NCBI RefSeq assembly: GCF_029541745.1
Contig: NZ_CP089746.1
Span: forward strand, 7,387,559-7,451,558
From: Streptomyces sp. LX-29
GTDB taxonomy: Bacteria > Actinomycetota > Actinomycetes > Streptomycetales > Streptomycetaceae
Length of the DNA: 64,000 nucleotides
Reading direction: 5' to 3'
Each line of letters opens with the position of its first letter. Positions within the stretch are counted from its first letter, which is position 1. Shown here piece by piece: positions 31,874-41,169 of this stretch. The translations under genes and the position numbers were made by a program. Below the pieces are notes generated by a model, which saw nothing but the letters and a program-made list of their open reading frames with translations, was not told the DNA's origin and made no database searches.

Positions 31874-33373
31874 ATGAAAGCGGCTGTGGCGATGACGGTG
31901 ACGGAAGACGGTCCGGCCGAGTGGGCGGACGCCGCCGAGGTGGCAGGCGTCGACCCGGAGCGGATGGCGGTCTGTCTCAGTGTGCTCGCCGAACTGGACC
32001 AGCTGCCGCTGGACCATCCCGACGCGATAGCGGTGCGGCGCGCCACCTCCCGCATCTACCGGACGGTGAAGCAGCGCCGCCGCCAGGAGCGACGTGCCGC
32101 CAAGACCGCGCACGACCGGGCGGTCACCGAGGCGACCGCGACCGGCGCCGCCGACCGGATCGACGACGAGACGCTGGGCCGCGCGCTGACCAGCTCGGTC
32201 ACGACGGAGATCGCCGGCATCCTGGAGCGGCCGCGCTCCTGCTACACCTGCAAGGACCGGTACGTCGAGGTCGACGCCTTCTACCACCAGCTGTGCCAGT
32301 CCTGCGCCAAGGAGAACCGGGCACGGCGCGACGCCCGCACCGACCTCACCGGGCGGCGGGCGCTGCTGACCGGCGGCCGGGCCAAGATCGGGATGTATAT
32401 CGCGCTGCGGCTGCTGCGTGACGGGGCGCACACCACCATCACCACCCGCTTCCCCAACGACGCCGTCCGCCGCTTCAAGGCGATGCCGGACAGCGCCGAC
32501 TGGCTGCACCGGCTGAAGATCGTCGGCATCGACCTGCGCGACCCGGCCCAGGTGGTCGCGCTGGCCGACTCGGTCAGCGCGGCCGGTCCGCTGGACATCC
32601 TGATCAACAACGCGGCCCAGACCGTGCGCCGCTCCCCGCAGGCCTACGCCGAACTGGTCGCCGGCGAGTCGGCACCGCTGCCCGCCGGGGAGCTGCCCGA
32701 GTCGGTGGTCTTCGGCGCCTTCGGCAGCGGCGCGCAGGCCGCGCTGCCCGGCCCCGCCACGCCCCGGACGGGCGGGCTGACCGCGGACGACGTGGCGGCC
32801 CTGGCGCTGACCACCGGTTCCGCCTCGCTCGCCCGGATCGAGGCCGGCACCGCGATCGACGCGGGTGGTCTGGTGCCGGACCTGGCCCCGACCAACACCT
32901 GGATCCAGCGGGTGGACGAGGTCGACCCGGTGGAGCTGCTCGAAGTGCAGCTGTGCAATGAGACGGCGCCGTTCATCCTGGTCAGCCGGTTGCGCGCGGC
33001 GCTGGCCGGCTCGTCCGCGCGGCGCAAGTACGTGGTGAACGTCTCCGCGATGGAGGGCAAGTTCAGCCGCGGCTACAAGGGCGCGGGGCACCCGCACACC
33101 AACATGGCCAAGGCCGCGCTGAACATGCTGACCCGTACCAGCGCGCGCGAGATGTTCGAGTCCGACGGCATCCTGATGACCAGCGTCGACACCGGCTGGA
33201 TCACCGACGAGCGGCCGCACCCGGACAAGATCCGACTGGCTGAGGCGGGCTTCCACGCCCCGCTGGACCTGGTCGACGGCGCGGCGCGGGTCTACGACCC
33301 GATCGTGCGCGGCGAGGACGGTGAGGACCTCTTCGGCGTCTTCCTCAAGGACTACGCGCCGACGGACTGGTGA
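31874..33373 (+). CDS. SDR family oxidoreductase with N-terminal zinc-ribbon-like region
   Basis: The 499-aa product is about twice the usual SDR length. Residues 1-160 hold a helical region ending in a CxxC-x15-CxxC zinc-ribbon-like motif ('CYTCKDR ... LCQSC'). The SDR part follows, with 'LTGGRAKIGMYIAL' (cofactor loop), 'LINNAAQT', an inserted segment (about residues 255-345), then 'NVSAMEGKF' and a catalytic region. The expected YxxxK is replaced by 'HTNMAKAAL', so the Tyr appears to be His or absent. It could bind rather than reduce. No operon partner is seen. Confidence 0.75.
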   Translation: MKAAVAMTVTEDGPAEWADAAEVAGVDPERMAVCLSVLAELDQLPLDHPDAIAVRRATSRIYRTVKQRRRQERRAAKTAHDRAVTEATATGAADRIDDETLGRALTSSVTTEIAGILERPRSCYTCKDRYVEVDAFYHQLCQSCAKENRARRDARTDLTGRRALLTGGRAKIGMYIALRLLRDGAHTTITTRFPNDAVRRFKAMPDSADWLHRLKIVGIDLRDPAQVVALADSVSAAGPLDILINNAAQTVRRSPQAYAELVAGESAPLPAGELPESVVFGAFGSGAQAALPGPATPRTGGLTADDVAALALTTGSASLARIEAGTAIDAGGLVPDLAPTNTWIQRVDEVDPVELLEVQLCNETAPFILVSRLRAALAGSSARRKYVVNVSAMEGKFSRGYKGAGHPHTNMAKAALNMLTRTSAREMFESDGILMTSVDTGWITDERPHPDKIRLAEAGFHAPLDLVDGAARVYDPIVRGEDGEDLFGVFLKDYAPTDW

Positions 33374-33446
33374 GGCCGGTCGGGGCCGGACGACCGGCCC
33401 CGGGGAAACGCCGAAACGGCCGGAGCGAGGGCACCTCGCTCCGGCC
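33374..33446. terminator. Two tandem terminator hairpins
   Basis: A 9-bp stem (33374-33382 with 33391-33399) is followed by a perfect 13-bp stem (33418-33430 with 33434-33446, GCA loop). They lie between the converging SDR and methyltransferase genes. Confidence 0.75.
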
Positions 33447-33503
33447 GCCGTGTCGGTAGCCGTCGTCGGACGTCGTGTCGCCGGATCGGCGGGCGGACGC
33501 CGA

Positions 33504-34319
33504 TCAGGGCTTGCGGGCCACGCCCGCCCAGAAGGACACCTCGGCGTCGGTCACGGTGGCCGCGGCCGCCTCGGCGTCGGGCTTCCAGCGGTGCGGCACC
33601 TCCACGCCGGGCTCCACCAGCTCCAGGCCGGTGAAGAACTCCTCGACCTCCTTCCGGGAGCGCACCTGGGCCGGGATGCCGCCCTGGCGGTAGATCTCCA
33701 CGACCTTCTCCCAGGTCGCCGGGTCGAAGTCCGGCGTGCAGTGCGACAGCACCAGGTAGCTGCCGGAGGCCAGCGGCTCCAGCATCCGCTGGACGATCTC
33801 GTACGGCTCGAACTCGTCCGGCACGAAGTGCAGCAGTGCGTTTAGGGAGAGCGCGACCGGCTGGCTGAGGTCCAGGGTGTCGCCGAGCTCGGGAGCGGCC
33901 ATGATGCGCTCCGGCTCGCGCACATCGGCCTGGATGTAGGAGGTGCGCCCCTGGGGGGTGGAGCGCAGCAGGGCCTGGGCGTGCGTCAGCACGATCGGGT
34001 CGTTGTCGGTGTAGACGATCCGGGCGTCGGGTGCCACCTGCTGCGCGACCTGGTGCAGGTTGGGCTCGGTGGGGATGCCGGTGCCGATGTCGAGGAACTG
34101 CCGGATGCCGGCCTCGGCGGCCAGCCAGCGGGTGGCGCGGTGCATGAACGACCGGTTGGTGCGGGCGCAGGTCTTGATGCCCGGGTAGACCTCGAGGACG
34201 TGGGCGGCGGCCTGGAGGTCCACCTCGTAGTGGTCCTTGCCACCGAGGTAGTAGTCGTACATCCGGGCCGGATGCGGCCTGCTGGTGTCTATCTGGCCGG
34301 GTGCGCCGTGGTCGGACAT
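33504..34319 (-). CDS. SAM-dependent methyltransferase, DUF574 (Methyltransf_19) family
   Basis: The 271-aa product is typical of this streptomycete-rich family: 'RPHPARMYDYYLGGKDHYEVD' at the N-terminus, the SAM loop 'FLDIGTGIPTEPNLH', 'VYTDNDPIV', and 'LNALLHFVP'. The substrate is unknown. These genes are expanded in Streptomyces and are often next to XRE/DUF397 pairs, as here. Confidence 0.9.
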   Translation of the reverse strand: MSDHGAPGQIDTSRPHPARMYDYYLGGKDHYEVDLQAAAHVLEVYPGIKTCARTNRSFMHRATRWLAAEAGIRQFLDIGTGIPTEPNLHQVAQQVAPDARIVYTDNDPIVLTHAQALLRSTPQGRTSYIQADVREPERIMAAPELGDTLDLSQPVALSLNALLHFVPDEFEPYEIVQRMLEPLASGSYLVLSHCTPDFDPATWEKVVEIYRQGGIPAQVRSRKEVEEFFTGLELVEPGVEVPHRWKPDAEAAAATVTDAEVSFWAGVARKP

Positions 34320-34463
34320 GCGGCCCTCCGTTCTGTTGTGCGCCGCGTGGTCGCTGGGGCGGCCGAAGTGGTCGGCTTCGGTGCGTGGTCGGGGTGGTGC
34401 GGTGGCGTGCTGCCGTGGGGGTGGTGCCGTGGGGTGCTGCGGGGATCGCGCCGCGTCGGGTCG

Positions 34464-34730
34464 CTAGGTGAGCAGGAAGTCGGCCGCTCCGGCCTTCGCT
34501 CCCTCGATGAACGTCTCGATCTCGTGGTAGGCGTAGATCAGCGCGGGGCCGTCGGGATCGGTGGACTGGCGCAGCGCCACCCGGCCGTCACCGAGCTTCA
34601 TGACTTCGACGCAGCTACCGCCGTTGGGACCGCTCCAGGGCTTCTGCCAGCCTTCCGTGCCGAGTTCCCTGGAGGGCATGCCGTTGTAGATGTGTGCGAG
34701 GGGTGCCACATCGTGATCGTTGGGATCCAC
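34464..34730 (-). CDS. DUF397 domain protein
   Basis: The 88-aa product has the DUF397 signature 'WQKPWSGPNGGSCVEVMKLGDGRVALRQSTDPDGPALI'. Such small proteins are the partners of the upstream DUF5753 XRE regulators, in toxin-antitoxin-like or developmental switches. The GTG at 34730 lies 2 bp after the regulator's stop, with AGGAG 9 nt upstream. Confidence 0.9.
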   Translation of the reverse strand: MDPNDHDVAPLAHIYNGMPSRELGTEGWQKPWSGPNGGSCVEVMKLGDGRVALRQSTDPDGPALIYAYHEIETFIEGAKAGAADFLLT

Positions 34731-34732
34731 GG

Positions 34733-35590
34733 TCAGAGCTCCTTGCGAATCGCTCCGAGGTAGGCCTCGGTGTGGTGCACCGGAGTTGCTTGAGTGCACA
34801 TCCGGTCGAGGGCCTCCAGATAGGTGGCCACATCGGCGCGTTGGTCGATGTAACCCGCGCCGGTCAGGCTTTCGCTGTAGACGATGTCCGGCAGTTCGGG
34901 GATGGCGAACCGGAACAGCTGGAAGGGGCCGAACATGCCCGGGTGGGGACCCGAGGTGAGCGTGATCACCTGGAGCGTGACATTCGGCCGCTCCAAGCTG
35001 TCGATCAGATGGTCGATCTGGCGACGCATCACCTCGGGGCCGCCGACGGGACGGCGCAGCACGGTCTCGTCGATCACGGCCCACAGGTGCGGGGCGCCCT
35101 CCTTGGTGAGCAGCGACTGCCGCTCCATGCGCAGCGCGACCCGACGGTCCAACTCCTGGTCGGTCGCGGTCGGGAAGCCGATACGGAGCAGCGCTCGGGC
35201 GTACTCCTCGGTCTGCAACAGCCCGGGGACGCAGTGCGGCTCGTACGCCCGGATGCGGACAGCCGCCTCCTCGAGGCTCACATACAGGCTGAACCACTCC
35301 GGCAGCACATCACGGAAGCGGTGCCACCAGCCCGGCCGGTTGGCCTCCTCGGCGAGGGCGAGGAAGGCGTCGATCTCCTCCCGCTCCACCCGGTAGGTCT
35401 GCAGTAGCTTCTCGACGTACGGGATCTTCAGGCCGACCTCGGCCTTCTCCATCCGGCGGACCGTCGTCTGGTTGACGTGCAGTGCCTTGGCGGCCTGGTC
35501 GTAGGAGACGCCCGCCTTCTCCCGCAGAGCGCGCAGCCGCATGCCGAGGACCATCTGCCCGACGGTCGGGGCAGACCGCGCTTCAGCCAC
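34733..35590 (-). CDS. XRE family regulator with DUF5753
   Basis: The 285-aa product has an N-terminal helix-turn-helix ('LRALREKAGVSYDQAAKALH', 'NQTTVRRMEKAEVG'). The DUF5753 ligand/partner domain follows (about residues 105-280, 'YEPHCVPGLLQTEEYARALL'). It is paired with DUF397 downstream and an anti-sigma-like ATPase divergently upstream, a recurring trio in Streptomyces. The GTG at 35590 has GGAGG 6 nt upstream; the longer frame lacks support. Confidence 0.9.
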   Translation of the reverse strand: MAEARSAPTVGQMVLGMRLRALREKAGVSYDQAAKALHVNQTTVRRMEKAEVGLKIPYVEKLLQTYRVEREEIDAFLALAEEANRPGWWHRFRDVLPEWFSLYVSLEEAAVRIRAYEPHCVPGLLQTEEYARALLRIGFPTATDQELDRRVALRMERQSLLTKEGAPHLWAVIDETVLRRPVGGPEVMRRQIDHLIDSLERPNVTLQVITLTSGPHPGMFGPFQLFRFAIPELPDIVYSESLTGAGYIDQRADVATYLEALDRMCTQATPVHHTEAYLGAIRKEL

Positions 35591-35821
35591 GTCGTTCCTC
35601 CTCGGAGGGCCTGGATGCTCGGACGCCTTGGTGAGCCTTGATGACGGCATCAGTGTGCCACGATCGCCTTGGATCGAACAGACTGCGCTCGCTACTCTGC
35701 ATTTTGCAGAACGCCTCTTGCCAACTTGCAGTGCCAGCAACGATAGTGAGGGAGCGGAGTGGTCCAACAAGGCCACGACGTCGAGGACTTGTAGCACCAC
35801 CTGGTCCCACCCCACAGGTAG

Positions 35822-36286
35822 ATGGAAGGCGAAACGGCCGTGGCACTACCTCAACGCACGACGATGGTCCGCTCCTTGCCCACCGGCGTCGTTGACGGCG
35901 ACCGCCAGGAAAGATTCCATCTGCCCGCCCAGGGGACGTCCGTGGCCGCCGCGCGGCGACGGGTGCGGGCGCACGTGCCCGCATGGGGCTTCGGCGGCGA
36001 CGTCTGTGACGCCGCCGAGCTGGTGGTCTCGGAACTCGTCACCAACGCGCTCGTACACACGGGGAGCGAGCGGATCCTGTGTGTCCTGCGCGCCGAAGAG
36101 CGGCTGCTGTACGTCGAGGTCGCCGACCAGGGCGGGGGACCGGTCGGACCCACGGCGCGGCACGCCGCCGCGGACGACGAGGGCGGACGCGGGCTGATGC
36201 TCGTGTGCGCCCTCGTCGACGCCTGGGGGGACCGCCGGACAGCCGGCGGGGGCCACGTGGTGTGGGCCCAGTTAGGAGCCGGCTGA
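35822..36286 (+). CDS. Anti-sigma-factor-like ATP-binding protein (HATPase_c_2)
   Basis: The 154-aa GHKL-fold protein has 'ELVVSELVTNALVHTG' (N box), 'VEVADQGGGPVGP' (G1) and 'EGGRGLMLVCALVDAWG' (G2). Members act as anti-sigma kinases or regulatory ATPases, often with the XRE/DUF397 pair found divergently here. A GTG at 35840, with GGAAGG upstream, is an alternative start. Confidence 0.85.
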   Translation: MEGETAVALPQRTTMVRSLPTGVVDGDRQERFHLPAQGTSVAAARRRVRAHVPAWGFGGDVCDAAELVVSELVTNALVHTGSERILCVLRAEERLLYVEVADQGGGPVGPTARHAAADDEGGRGLMLVCALVDAWGDRRTAGGGHVVWAQLGAG

Positions 36287-36385
36287 GCGCCGGAGGGTTC
36301 GGGTGGCCGACCGCCGCGCTCCGCGGCGACCGGCGCGGCCGCGGCCACGCCTGGGCCCGCCGACGCGGGGTTCTACGATGTCCCC

Positions 36386-37339
36386 GTGTCAGCCCTCCCA
36401 CGCCGCGGCCTCCTGGCTCTCCCCCTGGGCACCCTCCTGGCGGGCGGCGCGCTCACCGGGTGCACGGAGTCGGGGCCGCACGGAGCGGTCCGACTGGCGA
36501 CGGGCCCCCGCGGCGGGCCGTACGCGATCTTCGGTAGCAGACTCGCCGACGAGGTGCGCAGCTCGCACGCACACCTCGGGGTGCGGGTGCTGACCACCGC
36601 GGCCAGCGTGGAGAACCTGCGGCTGCTCGGCGACGGACGCGCCGACCTCGCCCTCAGCCTCGCGGACAGCGCCGCGGACGCCGCCGCCGGACACGGGGTC
36701 TTCCCCCGGCGGCTGCCGGTCGCCGCGCTCGCCCGGCTCTACCTCAACTACCTCCACCTCGTGGTCCCCGCGCGCTCCGCGATCCGCACGCCCGCCCAGC
36801 TCGTCGGCCACACCGTCTCGATCGGCGCCGCCGAGTCCGGCACCTCGGTGACCGCCGAGCGGGTGTTGGAGACCGCCGGGGTGGACACCGACCGGGGCGT
36901 GCGGCTGGGGCTCGGCGCCTCCGTGACGGCACTGCGCTCCGGCGACGTCGCGGCCTTCTTCTGGTCCGGCGGCGCGCCCACCCAGGCCATCGCCGACCTC
37001 GCCCGACGCACCCCCGTACGACTGGTCCCCCTCGGCGACCTGGCGCCGGCGCTGCGCCGGACGTACGGCCCCGTCTACGAGGGTGTCGCCATCCCTGCCG
37101 GCGTCTACGACCAGCCCGGCCCCACCCCCACCGTGGCCACCCCCAGCTACCTCGTCTGCCGCACCGATCTGCCGGACGACGTGGTCCGTGCCGTCACCGG
37201 TGTGCTGTTCGCACGCCGGGACCGGCTCCCCGTCCCGGACGCCCCCGGCAGCCGCCTCGACGAGCGCTACGCGATCGGCACCGGCACCGTCCCACTCCAC
37301 CCCGGCGCGGCCGGCTACTACCGCTCCGTGCACGGTTGA
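36386..37339 (+). CDS. TAXI family solute-binding lipoprotein
   Basis: The 317-aa product has a lipobox 'LTGC' at about residue 27, then a periplasmic-binding fold with 'TGPRGGPYAIFGSRLADEV', 'GRADLALSLADSAADA' and 'FWSGGAPTQAIADLA', typical of TAXI proteins. No TRAP permease lies nearby. The adjacent two-component system and MHS transporter suggest it senses a carboxylate for the kinase rather than feeding a TRAP system (inference). Confidence 0.85.
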   Translation: MSALPRRGLLALPLGTLLAGGALTGCTESGPHGAVRLATGPRGGPYAIFGSRLADEVRSSHAHLGVRVLTTAASVENLRLLGDGRADLALSLADSAADAAAGHGVFPRRLPVAALARLYLNYLHLVVPARSAIRTPAQLVGHTVSIGAAESGTSVTAERVLETAGVDTDRGVRLGLGASVTALRSGDVAAFFWSGGAPTQAIADLARRTPVRLVPLGDLAPALRRTYGPVYEGVAIPAGVYDQPGPTPTVATPSYLVCRTDLPDDVVRAVTGVLFARRDRLPVPDAPGSRLDERYAIGTGTVPLHPGAAGYYRSVHG

Positions 37340-37598
37340 GGTGGCCTGTGAGGGTCGGGTCGCGGCGGCCGGCGCCAGGTCGCTGCCGGGAGGTCGTCGT
37401 GGTCGTGGGCGAAGTGGCGGGGTCGCCGGCCGGCTACTACCGCTCCGTGGAGGGGGAGCGAAGTGGCGGGGGTCGCCGGGCGGCTGCTAGCGCTCCGTGC
37501 ACGGTTGAGGGGCCTGTGAGGGTCGGGCTGCGGTTCCGCACCAGGTCCGCTGCCGGGAAGCCTTGGTCGTGGGGCCGGGGGCGCCGGGCGGCTGCTAG
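37312..37598. repeat. Degenerate repeats linking two convergent gene ends
   Basis: The TAXI 3' end (CGGCTACTACCGCTCCGTG, 37312) recurs at 37431, and as CGGCTGCTAGCG at 37481 and 37589. The following stretch (CACGGTTGAGG...CCTGTGAGGGTCGGG) is also repeated at 37333 and 37499. The last copy contains the stop codon of the histidine kinase on the other strand. It fills the 255-bp gap between the genes. Confidence 0.65.
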
Positions 37599-38992
37599 CG
37601 CCGTGGCCGCGGTGGACCGGGTCTGGGCCCGTGGGGCCGCAGTTCCACCACCAGGCCGTGCGGGTGGGCGGGGAGCAGGGTGAGGGTGGAGTCGCTGGAG
37701 CGGGCCAGCTCGGCCGCGATCGCCAGACCCAGGCCGCTGCCCGGGACGTTGCCGTGGCCGGGGGAGCGCCAGAAGCGGCCGAGGGCCGCCGACCGCTGTT
37801 CGGCGTCGAGCCCCGGCCCGTCGTCGGCGATCCGCAGCACCCCCTCGCGCAGCGAGACGGTGACCGTCCCGCCGGGCGGGACGAACTTCGCCGCGTTGTC
37901 GAGCGCGATGTCGGCGATCCTGGCGGCCGCGGCGGGCAGCGCCGGTGGCGCCGCGGTGGACGGGGCGTCGCCCGGGGAGCGCATCGCCTCCCCGGTCTCC
38001 ACCGCCACCTCCAGCGTCAGACCGCGCGCCGCGTACACCTCCCGCCAGCTCTCCAGTCGCCGTGGCAGCTCCGTCGCCGCGATCGGCTCAGGGGCGGTGG
38101 CGTCGGACTCGACCCGGGCCAGGGTGAGGAGGTCCTCCATCAGTCGGGCGAGGCGGTCGACCTCCGCCGACGCCTCGGCGAAGTCGGCCTCGCCGGAGGG
38201 GCGCAGATGCGGCTCCAGGTTCTCCAGCCGCAGCGAGAGCACCGTCAGCGGGGTGCGCAGCTCGTGCGAGGCGTCCGCGACGAAGGCGCGCTGCCGGTCC
38301 AGGGCGGCGGAGACGGCGTCGGCCATCGCGTTGAAGCGGCGCTCCAGCAGCCGCAGCTCGGCGGGGCCGTGGTCGGCGGCGCCGACCCGCGCGTCCATCC
38401 GGCCCTCGGCGATGGCGCGGGTGGTGGCGTCGAGCTCGGTGACCGGCCGCAGGATCCACCGGGCGAGCCGCCGCGCCGCGAACAGCGCGCAGCCCACCGC
38501 GACCACCGAGCCCGCCGCGATGGCCGCCCAGACCAGCGTCACCTCGTGCCGGGCGGTCGCGGTCGCCACCCGCATCACCACCACTCCCGACACCTGGGCG
38601 TCCCGCCCGGCCGGCTCCGCGACCACCGCCGCATCCGGGCCGAAGGGGGTGACCAGCGGCAGGCTTCCGGTGGTGCGGCCCGACAGCGCCCGCCGGGCGG
38701 CCGCCTCGTCCCAGGCGCCGTCGCCCGTGACCGGGGCGCCGTCACGGTCGCGGATCTCCACCGGGGTGCCGTAGAGCTCGGTGTAGCGCCGCACCTCCAG
38801 GGCGAGGCCCGTGGTGTCCCCGTCGCGGATCGCCTGGTCGGCGAGTTCCGCGAACCGGGTGGCGTCCGCCCGGCGCTCCAGCAGCAGCTGCCCGGTGCGG
38901 TGCGAGGAGTACGCGAGGGCGAACGGCACGGCGAGCGCGGTGACCAGGCAGGCGACCAGCACCGCGTAGACGCTCAGGATGCGCAGCCGCAT
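37595..38992 (-). CDS. Sensor histidine kinase
   Basis: The 465-aa product has two membrane helices (about residues 5-30 and 155-178) around a roughly 120-residue extracytoplasmic sensor, then HAMP. The phospho-acceptor 'ADASHELRTPLTVLSLRLENL' and ATP motifs 'DNAAKFVPPGG', 'IADDGPGLD' and 'GSGLGLAIA' follow. It overlaps the upstream response regulator gene by 19 bp and forms a pair with it. The signal may be a carboxylate presented by the TAXI protein. Confidence 0.93.
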   Translation of the reverse strand: MRLRILSVYAVLVACLVTALAVPFALAYSSHRTGQLLLERRADATRFAELADQAIRDGDTTGLALEVRRYTELYGTPVEIRDRDGAPVTGDGAWDEAAARRALSGRTTGSLPLVTPFGPDAAVVAEPAGRDAQVSGVVVMRVATATARHEVTLVWAAIAAGSVVAVGCALFAARRLARWILRPVTELDATTRAIAEGRMDARVGAADHGPAELRLLERRFNAMADAVSAALDRQRAFVADASHELRTPLTVLSLRLENLEPHLRPSGEADFAEASAEVDRLARLMEDLLTLARVESDATAPEPIAATELPRRLESWREVYAARGLTLEVAVETGEAMRSPGDAPSTAAPPALPAAAARIADIALDNAAKFVPPGGTVTVSLREGVLRIADDGPGLDAEQRSAALGRFWRSPGHGNVPGSGLGLAIAAELARSSDSTLTLLPAHPHGLVVELRPHGPRPGPPRPRR

Positions 38993-39777
38993 CCGCCCGC
39001 CGTCCCGGTCTCCGGATCCATGGGCGTGGTCGCCGTGGGGCCGGCCGGCGCCGGCCCCGCCGTCTCCGGCTTCGGCCGTGGCTTCGGTTTCGGCTCCGGA
39101 GCCGAAACCGAGCCCACCGCCAGCCGGTAGCCCGTGCCGCGCAGCGTCTCGATCAGACCGGGGCGGCCGGTCTTGGCGCGGATACCGGCGATGTGGACGT
39201 CCAGCGAGCGGGAGGCCGACAGCAGCACATCGCCCCACACCGCGTCCAGGATCTCCTCCCGGCCGCGCACCACACCCGGCTCCCGGGCGAGCAGCGCCAG
39301 CACCTCGAACTCCCGGCGGGTCAGCTCCACCGGCCGGCCCGCCACCTCCAAGCGCCGCGTGGACAGGTCGATCCGGACCCCGCCCGCGGCCGTCACCACC
39401 ACCGGACCCGGGGCGGCGAGCGGCCGGGTGCCGCGCCGCACCACCGCCTCCATGCGGGCGATCAGCTCGGCGGTACGGAAGGGCTTGACCAGATAGTCGT
39501 CGGCGCCGCCGCGCAGCCCGCGGAGCACGTCGCGCTCCTCGGTCCGCGCGGTGACGACGATGACCGGCACCGCGGAGACCCGCCGCAGCCGCCGCAGCGC
39601 CTCCAGGCCGTCCATGTCGGGCAGCCCCAGGTCGAGCAGGACGAAGTCGGCGCCGTCCTTCAGCCGCAGCGCGTCGTCGGCCCGCCCGGCGCGGACCACC
39701 TGGTGGCCGTGGCGGGCGAGCGACGCGGTCAGGGCGGCCGCCAGCCGGTCGTCGTCCTCGACCAGGAGAATGTGCAT
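38974..39777 (-). CDS. OmpR-type response regulator
   Basis: The 267-aa product has a receiver with phospho-Asp in 'FVLLDLGLPDMDG' and Lys in 'DDYLVKPF', and a C-terminal winged helix ('LTRREFEVLALLAREPG ... SLDVHIAGIRAKTG'). An unusual Pro/Lys/Thr-rich tail of about 40 residues ends in 'GGCGCAS'. It likely regulates the MHS transporter gene 30 bp upstream and its own operon. Confidence 0.93.
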   Translation of the reverse strand: MHILLVEDDDRLAAALTASLARHGHQVVRAGRADDALRLKDGADFVLLDLGLPDMDGLEALRRLRRVSAVPVIVVTARTEERDVLRGLRGGADDYLVKPFRTAELIARMEAVVRRGTRPLAAPGPVVVTAAGGVRIDLSTRRLEVAGRPVELTRREFEVLALLAREPGVVRGREEILDAVWGDVLLSASRSLDVHIAGIRAKTGRPGLIETLRGTGYRLAVGSVSAPEPKPKPRPKPETAGPAPAGPTATTPMDPETGTAGGCGCAS

Positions 39778-39807
39778 GGCGGTAAGGGTAAGTGGGTCCG
39801 GCCCAGG

Positions 39808-41169
39808 TCAGACAGGGGTCTTCGGGCTCACCTCGGGGGCCGCCTCCACCGGCCGGTCCGGGGTCAGGGCGGCGTCCCGGGTCTCCCGCATGGTCGCGTA
39901 GACGACCAGCGAGACGGCGGCGCAGCCGGACACGTACCAGTAGAAGCCGGACTCGGCGCCCGCGTTCTTGAACCAGAGGGCCACGTACTCCGCCGTGCCG
40001 CCGAACAGCGCGTTGGCGAGCGCGTACGGCAGCGCCACGCCCAGCGCCCGGACATGGGTGGGGAACAGCTCGGCCTTCACCACCGCGTTGATCGAGGTGT
40101 AGCCGGTGATGATCACCAGCGCGGCCAGCGAGAGCAGCAGCGCCCCGCCGAAGGAGCTGGTGTCGGAGAGGGTGCTCATGATGGGCACGGTGCCCAGCAT
40201 CGAGCCGACGCCGAAGCTGATCAGCAGCGGGCGGCGCCCCACCCGGTCGGACAGCGCCCCGGCCAGCGGCTGGAGCAGCATGAACAGGAACAGCGCGCAG
40301 AAGCTGACCAGCGAGGCGTCGGACTTGCTCATCCCGGCGGTGTTCGACAGGTACTTGGTCAGATAGGTGGTGTACGTGTAGTACGCGACCGTGCCGCCCA
40401 TCGTCAGCGCCATCACCAGCGCGAACTCCCTGCGGTGCTGGAGCAGCTGGCGGATGGTGCCGCGCTCGTGGCCCTCGGTGTCCCTGCCCTCCCCGGTGCC
40501 CTCGGCCGCCTCGTACGCCTCCGTCTCCAGCAGGTTGCGCCGCAGCCAGAAGACGACGGCCGCGCCGACGGTGCCGACGAGGAACGGGATGCGCCAGCCC
40601 CAGGAGTGCAGCGCGTCGTCCGACATGGTGTGCTGGAGCAGGATCTGCAGGCCGAGCCCGCACAGCTGACCCATGGTCATGGAGACGTACTGGAAGCTGG
40701 CGACGAAGCCGCGCCGGCCGGGGTTGGACGCCTCGGTCAGATAGGTGGCGCTGGCGGCGTACTCACCCCCGACGGAGAGGCCCTGGAGCAGTCGGGCCAC
40801 CAGGAGCACGGCCGCGCCGGCGTAGCCGACCTGGTCGTACGTCGGCGCGACGGCGATCAGCAGGGCGCTCGCCGACATCAGGGTGACGGTGAGGGTGAGC
40901 GCCGCCTTGCGGCCGCGCCGGTCGGCGTAGCGGCCCAGCAGCCAGCCGCCGACCGGGCGCATGAAGAAGCCGACGGCGAAGATGCCGGCGGTGTTGAGCA
41001 GCTGGGCGGTGGCATCCCCCTTGGGGAAGAAGGCGCCGGCGAAGTAGGTCGCGAAGCTGGCGTAGACGAACCAGTCGAACCACTCGACGAGATTGCCGAC
41101 CGAGCCGCCGATCACGGCCTTCCAGGGCGTGCGGCTGCTCGGCGCGGCGGGGGGTGTGGACACGGTCAC
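39808..41169 (-). CDS. MHS-family MFS transporter (dicarboxylate/ketoglutarate type)
   Basis: The 453-aa 12-helix symporter has the MHS signature 'VGNLVEWFDWFVYASFATYF', 'GRYADRRGRKAALTLTV' (loop 2-3) and 'RLLQGLSVGGEYAASATYL'. Relatives import citrate, 2-oxoglutarate, proline or shikimate with protons. It is followed on the same strand by the two-component genes, so transporter and sensor form one unit. The GTG at 41169 has GGAGG 7 nt upstream. Confidence 0.9.
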   Translation of the reverse strand: MTVSTPPAAPSSRTPWKAVIGGSVGNLVEWFDWFVYASFATYFAGAFFPKGDATAQLLNTAGIFAVGFFMRPVGGWLLGRYADRRGRKAALTLTVTLMSASALLIAVAPTYDQVGYAGAAVLLVARLLQGLSVGGEYAASATYLTEASNPGRRGFVASFQYVSMTMGQLCGLGLQILLQHTMSDDALHSWGWRIPFLVGTVGAAVVFWLRRNLLETEAYEAAEGTGEGRDTEGHERGTIRQLLQHRREFALVMALTMGGTVAYYTYTTYLTKYLSNTAGMSKSDASLVSFCALFLFMLLQPLAGALSDRVGRRPLLISFGVGSMLGTVPIMSTLSDTSSFGGALLLSLAALVIITGYTSINAVVKAELFPTHVRALGVALPYALANALFGGTAEYVALWFKNAGAESGFYWYVSGCAAVSLVVYATMRETRDAALTPDRPVEAAPEVSPKTPV

